Of a stretch of 5,351 nucleotides of DNA, positions 1 through 5,351 are shown in pieces. The position numbers and the translations under genes are program-made. Position 1 is the stretch's first letter; every line of letters begins with the position of its first letter. The stretch is taken from contig JAGOLU010000063.1 in NCBI GenBank assembly GCA_017993865.1, positions 1 to 5,351 of the forward strand, written 5' to 3'. The stretch is from Candidatus Woesebacteria bacterium (GTDB taxonomy: Bacteria > Patescibacteriota > Microgenomatia > UBA1406 > GWC2-37-13). The notes beneath the pieces were generated by a model. The model saw only the letters and a list, made by a program, of their open reading frames with translations. It was not told the origin of the DNA and did no database searches.

Positions 1-99
1 CTACCGCTGAACCAGTAGCCCAAACACGAATTGTAACTATCTAAACCTGGCACCTGTCCGATGTACATCGGACCGTCTACCGCTGAACCAGTAGCCCAA
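1..99. repeat. 23-nt direct repeat pair around an 18-nt perfect palindrome
   Basis: The 23 nt at 1-23 recur exactly at 77-99, a period of 76 nt. Between them, 56-73 is a perfect palindrome, GTCCGATGTACATCGGAC. The first copy begins at the window edge, so the array may continue to the left. Because 76 is not a multiple of three, the copies cannot be in-frame protein repeats. A short minus-strand frame is open from about 165 to the edge, but it has no convincing start and resembles no family I know. The function is unknown; this may be an intergenic repeat array, or the decayed end of a gene outside the window. Confidence 0.7.
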
Positions 100-153
100 T
101 TAAAATTGACTCGATAATTATAGCATATAGAATTCGAGTAGCAAAATTCAGTA

Positions 154-323
154 GTAAGCGCTCAGGGTCTTTGACAAAACTATATCATAAGCGATCAATG
201 TCATTCTGAGCGTGAGCGAAGAATCCAGATATCAGAAATTATTGTGAATGGATCCTTCGGTCTCCGCCAGCTGGCGGATCTCTCAGGATGACAATTGCTA
301 TGTCAAGAAGCGTGAACTCTTAC
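154..323. repeat. Composite inverted-repeat element A (MITE-like)
   Basis: Outer arms of 23 nt lie at 154-176 and 301-323. The left ends in TTTGACA and the right begins with TGTCAAG. Inside is a second inverted repeat, TGTCATTCTGAG (199-210) against CTCAGGATGACA (282-293), with one mismatch. A third is GAAGAATCC (218-226) against GGATCCTTC (250-258), also with one mismatch. A 16-nt perfect palindrome, TCCGCCAGCTGGCGGA, sits at 263-278. The core is the TGTCATTCTGAGCG...AGGATGACA type of dispersed intergenic repeat known in many bacterial genomes. No transposase is encoded, so any mobility would need enzymes elsewhere. The right arm of A matches the left arm of element B at 22 of 23 positions in inverted orientation. 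Confidence 0.8.
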
Positions 324-418
324 ATACAGTATATCCAGTAGACGAATTGAATATTCTCTTGTATCATGAATACTTCTCATACACACGGATCTTCATATTA
401 TTAATTTCAAATTTATAT

Positions 419-1213
419 ATGTTTGTCACAATAATCACTGATTGTCGAGATTCAAATGAAACAGCGCGTCAAACTACACGAGCATCAGTTCTCTTTCCTG
501 GAGCAAATATTTCATTGATTGGTGTCGGAAATTTTAATGAAATCGAAGCTGCTGGAAATCTCATCGACACACTCGATGGAGCAACCGGCGGTGAAGGGAT
601 CATCATGGTAAATGCAGCCCCGCGTCATGGATCGGGAAAAAAATATCCAAACGGTACTCCTTTTGGATTCTTTAAATATGCAAATAAAACAGTCATAGCA
701 ACAGTTGCAGGCGAGACCTTATCACTTGCGAAGAAATTTGGTTTAATTGACAAAATGTATGTCACTGATCTACCAACTGTCATTGATGCGTTTGTGAAAA
801 AAGGTAAATTTGAAGCAGGCGCACAGGAGCGAACGGTCCTCACACAGTTTAGAAGCTTTGAGTACATGCCATTTCTTGCAAAGTGGGTCCATGCAGGCGA
901 AGAAGTCCCGGCAGAGGAAATGACCCTAAGTGATATTCCTGATGCTCCAAAAACAGTTTGGTGGGTAGATAATTTCGGCAATGTCAAAACAACACTTCTT
1001 CCTGATGAGATTGGATTTGAAGAAGGAAAACAGATTGAAACAAAGTTTGGCACATTTACTTGCTACAATCGTCTAAAAGATGTGCCAGAAGGTGGACACG
1101 GTATGACGATCGGAAGTTCTGGATATCAAAATAGACGGTTTGTCGAGATCACCGTGCAAGGAAAAAGTGCAGCAAAAGAGTTCAACCTGTACTCAGGAGT
1201 TGAATTGATGTAA
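419..1213 (+). CDS. SAM hydroxide adenosyltransferase-family (DUF62) protein, probably catalytically altered, copy 1
   Basis: This 264-residue protein resembles the SAM hydroxide adenosyltransferase/halogenase (DUF62) family. Active members split S-adenosylmethionine with water or halide to give adenosine products and methionine. The family-like N-terminus is FVTIITDCRD (residues 2-11), where relatives have TDFG. The C-terminal domain opens with WVDNFGNVKTTL (182-193) and ends with IGSSG (231-235) and a QGKSAAKEFNLYSG segment, like the family's GSxGFLEIAxNxGSAAxxLGL ending. The expected DPGVGxxR stretch is replaced by NAAPRHGSGKK (65-75), the GPDNG loop is absent, and FHGRD appears as FRSFE (144-148), so the Asp-Arg-His set known for active members looks lost. 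The ATG at 419 is preferred because the upstream in-frame extension to 248 translates element A and is foreign to the family. No Shine-Dalgarno sequence or clear promoter precedes it. It heads a tight cluster with the two genes that follow. Family membership is fairly sure; substrate and activity are unknown. Confidence 0.85.
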   Translation: MFVTIITDCRDSNETARQTTRASVLFPGANISLIGVGNFNEIEAAGNLIDTLDGATGGEGIIMVNAAPRHGSGKKYPNGTPFGFFKYANKTVIATVAGETLSLAKKFGLIDKMYVTDLPTVIDAFVKKGKFEAGAQERTVLTQFRSFEYMPFLAKWVHAGEEVPAEEMTLSDIPDAPKTVWWVDNFGNVKTTLLPDEIGFEEGKQIETKFGTFTCYNRLKDVPEGGHGMTIGSSGYQNRRFVEITVQGKSAAKEFNLYSGVELM

Positions 1214-1216
1214 CAG

Positions 1217-1963
1217 ATGAAAAAACTCATAACCATCGCTGATTGGGCGGCTGACGGGCTTGCATGCCAAGAAGTTAGGACTGCTGTCCAAGGCTTTCTC
1301 AGAGCGCCGACAGAGCGCGACATCTCGTTTGTCCCAAGCACGCCTTCCACAATACATGCTGGGTATTTGGCACGACAGGTGGTGGAAACAGAGGATCAGT
1401 ATGGACAACCACTCAATACAGTTGTGCTTGTCGATGTGCAATCTCCTGCTGAGCTTTTGATTATTCGACTCAAATCGGGTATTCATGTTTTGGGGCCCCA
1501 TACGGGCAATGTATTTTCGTTTCTTCTTTCTACAATCGAAGAAGTTTTCACGTATCCTGGATTGAAAATTGACTCTCATTTTCCTGCGCGTGACGCATAT
1601 GCTCGAGTTGCAGCACATCTCATGGAGTCACTTCAGGATGAAATGGAGCTTGAAGAAGGGCATCTCAGTCTTATTCCTGGGGTCCAGGATCATTATATTG
1701 GCCCTATTGACAGTTACGGAAATATTAAAACTACGATCCAAGAATCTACTTTAAAAGAGAAGTATTCTTATGGTGATGAGATTGATGTTTCGATACATGA
1801 AACAAGAAAGAAAGTCCAATTTGTAAGTAATCCATCAAGTCGTGATGCTGGTCGACTTGTCATTTTTCCTGGAGCTTCCGGTGATAACCATGACCCACTT
1901 CTTGAGATTGCTGATTGGGGCGATGATGCGGTCAGTCCTGGCATGAAGATTAAGTATTCATAA
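1217..1963 (+). CDS. SAM hydroxide adenosyltransferase-family (DUF62) protein, probably catalytically altered, copy 2
   Basis: This 248-residue protein is a second, strongly diverged member of the same family as its upstream neighbour. It starts 3 nt after that gene's stop, which implies co-transcription and probably translational coupling; an AGGAG at 1195-1199 is too far away to be a normal ribosome site. Visible family landmarks are IADW at 7-10 (place of TDFG), VLVDVQSP at 70-77 (place of VVDPGVG, Asp73 kept), GPHTG at 93-97 (family GPDNG), FPARDAYARVAAHL at 122-135 (family FHGRDxFAPVAAHL), IDSYGNIKTTI at 164-174 opening the C-terminal domain, and PGASGDNHDPLLEIADWG near the end. The expected catalytic Arg aligns with Leu80 and the His of FHGRD with Pro123, so only the Asp of the triad seems to remain. 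The two proteins have lost different residues. They may form a hetero-oligomer, since the family's active sites lie between subunits, but this is inference. Confidence 0.83.
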   Translation: MKKLITIADWAADGLACQEVRTAVQGFLRAPTERDISFVPSTPSTIHAGYLARQVVETEDQYGQPLNTVVLVDVQSPAELLIIRLKSGIHVLGPHTGNVFSFLLSTIEEVFTYPGLKIDSHFPARDAYARVAAHLMESLQDEMELEEGHLSLIPGVQDHYIGPIDSYGNIKTTIQESTLKEKYSYGDEIDVSIHETRKKVQFVSNPSSRDAGRLVIFPGASGDNHDPLLEIADWGDDAVSPGMKIKYS

Positions 1964-1967
1964 TAAT

Positions 1968-2330
1968 ATGTTGGCACGAAAAACGATCACAAACACATGG
2001 TTTTATACGGAGCTTCCGTGGTGGGGTAAAATATTTCTCATATATGTGCGAGGTGATCTCTTTGCACTTCTTCCCATTGTATCGTTAATAATAGCTGTTG
2101 GGTTCTTTTCAACGAAGTGGATGCTTATTTTGATTGGTATTTATATAACAGTCCGTCAGGCAGGAGAGATGTTTTTTTGGTTGCTGCAGCAGTTTAGCAA
2201 CAGACGATATCGACCATATGACTTTGGATTGAGATCACTTGACAATAACGCGATATATATTTTGTACCAGACGATTGCGATTGTCTGGGTAGTTGTGGGA
2301 GTATTAATTATTGCCGTTTTCTCTCACTAG
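1968..2330 (+). CDS. Small integral membrane protein, function unknown
   Basis: The product has 120 residues and I do not recognise its family. It shows three probable membrane helices: about 31-48 (LFALLPIVSLIIAVGFF), 51-72 (WMLILIGIYITV onward) and 96-118 (IYILYQTIAIVWVVVGVLII). The N-terminus is rich in Trp and Tyr. A basic loop, NRRYRPYDFGLRS (78-90), lies between helices 2 and 3 and is probably cytoplasmic. The ATG lies 4 nt after the stop of the upstream DUF62-family gene, so this is probably the third gene of that operon. No ribosome-binding sequence is apparent. Its last 27 nt overlap, tail-to-tail, the end of the M23 peptidase gene on the other strand. The composition and close spacing favour a real gene. 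Confidence 0.75.
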   Translation: MLARKTITNTWFYTELPWWGKIFLIYVRGDLFALLPIVSLIIAVGFFSTKWMLILIGIYITVRQAGEMFFWLLQQFSNRRYRPYDFGLRSLDNNAIYILYQTIAIVWVVVGVLIIAVFSH

Positions 2331-2921
2331 GAATCGTGTAATTTTCTTCATTCCGACAAATTCCATCGGATTTAGCTTCTTGAAATACCCTTCTTCATCG
2401 GTAAGTATTTCAAAATGAAGATGTGTTCCTGTCGAGTTTCCTGTGCTTCCCATATTTCCAGTTTCCTGACCTTGGGACACATGAGTCCCTACGGTAACAT
2501 CGATTTGTGAAAGATGAGCATAGAGACTGATCACTTCATCATGCTTGATGACGACAAGTCTTCCATACCCATTTCCAAAAGGTGATTCTTCAAATCGTGT
2601 ATCACCAGCAAAAATTACTTTTCCACTTTCAACGCTTGAAATTTTAGGATGTATTAATGAACTTTTGGAGGCAAAATCAATACCAGGATGATCTGCTGAA
2701 AATGGAGTTGAGATATATACTTCGTCTTGATTCAACGGGTAATATCTCGTTTCCTCAATTTCAATTGGAGCTGCAAGACGCTCGTTTGTGGGAAGAGGTG
2801 TTGGCTTGATTGCAGGCTCAGATACATCTTGTGCTTGGACGGGATTGACTACCACCATAAGCGACACAATCGCAGTTGCGATATATAAAGGTATGGCGCG
2901 GAAATATGATGTATTTTTCAT
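2304..2921 (-). CDS. Secreted M23-family zinc metallopeptidase (LytM/NlpD-like)
   Basis: This 205-residue exported protein is predicted to cut peptidoglycan cross-bridges in the cell envelope. A signal peptide covers residues 1-30: Lys2, a hydrophobic stretch around 9-26, and an AxA-like VQA site before Gln31. A proline-rich linker (about 31-60) precedes the M23 domain (about 65-190). The zinc-ligand motif HPGID gives His78 and Asp82; LYAHLS gives His136; and the THLHFE motif gives His167 and His169. All expected zinc and catalytic residues are therefore present, so it should be an active peptidase rather than a regulatory pseudo-LytM factor. The domain is preceded by no coiled coil, LysM or SH3 domain. 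The start at 2921 is set by the signal peptide; no Shine-Dalgarno sequence is visible. It lies downstream of the 16S trailer on the same strand. I found no certain promoter of its own, so read-through from the rRNA unit is possible. Confidence 0.93.
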   Translation of the reverse strand: MKNTSYFRAIPLYIATAIVSLMVVVNPVQAQDVSEPAIKPTPLPTNERLAAPIEIEETRYYPLNQDEVYISTPFSADHPGIDFASKSSLIHPKISSVESGKVIFAGDTRFEESPFGNGYGRLVVIKHDEVISLYAHLSQIDVTVGTHVSQGQETGNMGSTGNSTGTHLHFEILTDEEGYFKKLNPMEFVGMKKITRFLVRENGNN

Positions 2922-2965
2922 ATGAAAAAGGAAAAACTGACGATAAAGAAGAGGTGGTGTTTGAG

Positions 2966-2990
2966 CCGCTTTCGCTGAAAGCTTCAGCGG
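2966..2990 (-). other. Two mutually exclusive hairpins ahead of the M23 gene
   Basis: Two perfect stems share bases and cannot form together: GCTTTC/GAAAGC (2968-2973 with 2977-2982) and CGCTGAA/TTCAGCG (2973-2979 with 2983-2989). An outer CCGCT/AGCGG pairing (2966-2970 with 2986-2990) is a further alternative. They lie about 45 nt upstream of the peptidase start codon, between it and the 16S trailer. There is no U-tract after them on the minus strand, so a standard intrinsic terminator is unlikely. They could be a weak end of the rRNA transcript or a leader structure. Confidence 0.4.
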
Positions 2991-3049
2991 GCCAAAGGAA
3001 GACGAATTATTTATTGCAAAAGCAACGAAATAGGTTGAATGTTTTAATC

Positions 3050-3087
3050 AAAATCAGTACTTTTAGTCCAATAACCGGGTTAGGAAG
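3050..3087 (-). other. Trailer arm of the pre-16S processing stem
   Basis: These 38 nt are complementary to 4849-4885 on the other side of the 16S gene. There is one single-base bulge, and the four positions that are not Watson-Crick would all be G-U wobbles in RNA. The arm begins about 88 nt beyond the 16S 3' end. Such leader-trailer duplexes are the usual RNase III substrate in bacterial pre-rRNA; the processing enzyme here is not known. Confidence 0.8.
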
Positions 3088-3125
3088 GTGATATCACTCG
3101 TCTCTGCAACGATGATATCTCCTTC
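3084..3125 (-). other. Trailer hairpin just inside the processing stem
   Basis: AAGGTGATATCA (3085-3096) pairs with TGATATCTCCTT (3113-3124) with one mismatch, and G3084 with C3125 extends the base. A further TCGT/ACGA pairing in the loop needs one bulged base. The hairpin abuts the trailer arm of the processing stem and may stack on it in the folded precursor. There is no U-tract, so it is not an intrinsic terminator. Confidence 0.6.
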
Positions 3126-3174
3126 TTTGCAATAAAGCTTCGGAAGGGTCTTCTAAAAATTATAAAAAATTTAG

Positions 3175-4687
<1,513 letters not shown>

Positions 4688-4848
4688 AAAAGGTTTAATC
4701 CTAGAGAAGTTTATAAAGTTTTTAAAGTTATAACGTTTATAAAGTTTGAGCTTTATGAACTTTAAGAACTTTTGACTTTACAAACTCTCAATTAGATTGA
4801 ATGTTTGTTCGGAAATTTCCAACTTCGCCTTGCGGCTATGCTGGACAA
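4688..4848 (-). other. 16S leader, proximal AT-rich part
   Basis: This is the transcribed leader between the processing stem and the 16S 5' end. GTTTATAAAGTTT occurs exactly at 4709-4721 and 4735-4747, and ATAAAG/CTTTAT (4739-4744 with 4751-4756) can form a hairpin. GCCGCAAGGC on the minus strand (4827-4836) is a small GNRA-tetraloop hairpin. A sequence vaguely like boxA (GTTCTTAAAG) is present on the minus strand but is too weak to call. No gene is seen here. Confidence 0.5.
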
Positions 4849-4885
4849 CTTCCTAACCCGATTACTAAACTAAAGTACTGATTTT
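4849..4885 (-). other. Leader arm of the pre-16S processing stem
   Basis: This 37-nt arm pairs with the trailer arm at 3050-3087. It begins about 162 nt upstream of the 16S 5' end. Perfect blocks are CTTCCTAACCCG (4849-4860) and GTACTGATTTT (4875-4885); the middle pairs through four G-U wobbles. The duplex holds the whole 16S precursor in one loop, as in classical rRNA operons, although this 16S is not linked to a 23S gene. Confidence 0.8.
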
Positions 4886-4901
4886 TAATGTGCTTTGAAA
4901 T

Positions 4902-4935
4902 GCGTTTTGGAGCATAGAATCTATACCCAAAACGC
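4902..4935 (-). other. Hairpin at the 5' end of the P2 rRNA transcript
   Basis: GCGTTTTGG (4902-4910) pairs perfectly with CCAAAACGC (4927-4935), and an inner ATAG/CTAT pairing (4913-4916 with 4920-4923) is possible. On the minus strand it starts within about 5 nt of the transcription start expected from P2, so the transcript would begin with a stable stem. This might protect the 5' end or act in early antitermination. The role is inferred. Confidence 0.6.
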
Positions 4936-4943
4936 GAATCTCT

Positions 4944-4972
4944 ATTCTAGACAATCTTATGAGGAAAGTCAA
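4944..4972 (-). promoter_or_regulatory. rRNA promoter P2 (sigma70 type)
   Basis: On the minus strand, TTGACT (4972-4967) and TAGAAT (4949-4944) are separated by exactly 17 nt. The expected transcription start is near 4937-4940, about 250 nt upstream of the mature 16S 5' end. Both hexamers are one base from consensus. It is the proximal one of two tandem promoters, the usual arrangement for rRNA. Confidence 0.82.
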
Positions 4973-5034
4973 GGTCAATTCGCCAGAGGCAGTAGAGTTG
5001 AAGTTCTCCTTACCTTCAGCAAATCCGTATTGCA

Positions 5035-5063
5035 ATTATATGTACCGAGTATATGAAAGTCAA
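5035..5063 (-). promoter_or_regulatory. rRNA promoter P1 (sigma70 type)
   Basis: On the minus strand, TTGACT (5063-5058) and a perfect TATAAT (5040-5035) are separated by exactly 17 nt. The start is expected near 5028, about 90 nt upstream of P2. Its -35 box shares TTGACTTTC with P2. Element B ends about 16 nt upstream of it, where an UP element would normally lie. Confidence 0.85.
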
Positions 5064-5079
5064 CTGCATGTATGATTGC

Positions 5080-5236
5080 GTAAGAGTTCACTCTTCTTGA
5101 CAGAAATATATCATAAGTCATTGCGAGGATCCGCCAGCCGGCGGAGACGAAGCAATCTCATACATCATATGGGATTGCCGCGCTCCATTTCATTCCGCTC
5201 GCAATGACATGTGTGTCAAAGATCGTGAACTCAGAC
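5080..5236. repeat. Composite inverted-repeat element B (MITE-like)
   Basis: Outer arms lie at 5080-5102 and 5214-5236; their inner 19 nt (5084-5102 with 5214-5232) match at 15 positions. Inside, GTCATTGCGAG (5117-5127) is a perfect inverted match to CTCGCAATGAC (5198-5208), and GCAATCTCAT (5152-5161) pairs with ATGGGATTGC (5169-5178) with one mismatch. The core is the GTCATTGCGAG...CTCGCAATGAC class of dispersed repeat. The left inner flank (5097-5117) matches element A (171-191) at 19 of 21 positions, and 5128-5148 matches A (260-280, inverted) at 20 of 21. It starts about 4 nt after the minus-strand stop codon at 5241 and ends just upstream of P1, so it could serve as a terminator or insulator. 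Confidence 0.8.
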
Positions 5237-5240
5237 ATCA

Positions 5241-5351
5241 TCACTTCCAGTTCATATTCGGATGATGTGGTACTGCGGTTGTGTTGTTGCACTTGAATGT
5301 AGCAATATTGTAGAGAATGTCATCTGCATTGTAGTAGACTCCATCAGGCCC
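5241..5351 (-). CDS. C-terminal end of a protein with a possible CBM5/12-like carbohydrate-binding module (partial)
   Basis: An open frame enters from the right edge and ends with TGA at 5243-5241, giving the last 36 residues of a protein that starts outside the window. The tail reads as Y-N-A-D-D-I-L-Y, then T-F-K-C, then several residues including V-P-H-H-P, and ends N-W-K. This resembles the YxxGDxVxYxGxxYxC...P...W pattern of CBM5/12 chitin-binding modules, which often end secreted glycosidases or surface proteins. The match is by eye and short; the catalytic part cannot be seen. Element B follows the stop by about 4 nt. The frame could be chance, but the composition and motif spacing favour a real gene. 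Confidence 0.5.
   Translation of the reverse strand, partial: GPDGVYYNADDILYNIATFKCNNTTAVPHHPNMNWK

Larger units (their letters stand above)
3010..3136 (-). other. 16S trailer: 11-nt inverted repeat enclosing the trailer arm and hairpin
   Basis: TTTATTGCAAA at 3010-3020 is perfectly complementary to TTTGCAATAAA at 3126-3136. Pairing would close a loop around the trailer arm of the processing stem (3050-3087) and stack directly on the hairpin at 3084-3125. It is not compatible with a simple leader-trailer fold, so the trailer may switch between folds before and after cleavage. This is inferred from base complementarity only. Confidence 0.45.

Noticed and set aside
1..99. A tRNA gene on the minus strand suggested by TGGTTCAGCGGTAGAC and the 76-nt period
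   Set aside because: The anticodon loop would have 8 nt, the T-arm sequence is absent and no 3' acceptor strand complements GGGCTAC.
171..191. A promoter in element A (TTGACA followed by TATCAT), also in element B at 5097-5117
   Set aside because: The spacing between the boxes is only about 7 nt, far too short for sigma70.
347..419. A sigma70 promoter for the DUF62-family operon
   Set aside because: TTGAAT and several AT-rich -10-like words occur, but no pair with 16-18 nt spacing is good enough to call.
625..1977. Minus- and alternate-frame open frames across the DUF62-family genes
   Set aside because: They shadow two genes with clear family motifs and have no supporting composition or start signals.
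2353..2371. A hairpin TCCGA...TCGGA near the gene ends as a bidirectional terminator
   Set aside because: It lies inside the M23 coding sequence, is only 5 bp long and has no T-tract.
2876..3091. A 71-residue plus-strand open frame
   Set aside because: It is antisense to the signal peptide of the M23 gene and runs through the 16S processing arm; the translation resembles no protein family.

Overview
The window looks like a piece of a Candidate Phyla Radiation (Patescibacteria-like) bacterial genome. The evidence is a divergent 16S rRNA gene (minus strand, about 3175-4687) with mismatches in the standard 515F and 806R primer sites, a 16S gene that stands alone with no 23S, 5S or spacer tRNA beside it, tightly packed genes with little or no Shine-Dalgarno signal, and dispersed intergenic palindromic repeats. 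The exact lineage cannot be fixed from the sequence by eye.

Layout. Positions 1-153 are non-coding and hold a 23-nt direct repeat around a perfect 18-nt palindrome. A composite inverted-repeat element (A, 154-323) follows. Then comes a plus-strand three-gene cluster: two tandem, divergent members of the SAM hydroxide adenosyltransferase (DUF62, 'SAM-dependent chlorinase/fluorinase') family (419-1213 and 1217-1963) and a small three-helix membrane protein (1968-2330). Spacing is 3-4 nt, so the three are very likely one operon. Its last gene overlaps tail-to-tail by 27 bp with a minus-strand secreted M23 metallopeptidase (2304-2921).

The region 2922-5063 is a complete stand-alone 16S transcription unit on the minus strand. 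It has two tandem sigma70-type promoters (P1 at 5035-5063, P2 at 4944-4972, each with a 17-nt spacer), a hairpin at the predicted P2 transcript start, a leader, the 16S gene and a trailer. Leader (4849-4885) and trailer (3050-3087) are complementary over about 38 nt. All four non-Watson-Crick positions in that pairing are G-U wobbles, which makes it a convincing pre-16S processing stem. A second composite element (B, 5080-5236) lies upstream of P1, and the 3' end of a minus-strand gene with a possible carbohydrate-binding C-terminus fills the right edge.

Points of most interest: (1) elements A and B share terminal arms but carry two different classes of dispersed-repeat core; (2) the tandem DUF62-family proteins both appear to have lost the expected Asp-Arg-His catalytic set; (3) the 16S gene carries base-pair swaps in helices 18, 24 and 37 that keep pairing; (4) the isolated 16S has its own processing stem. 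No CRISPR array, tRNA gene, transposase, phage gene or defence system was seen, and I do not claim a new multi-gene system.
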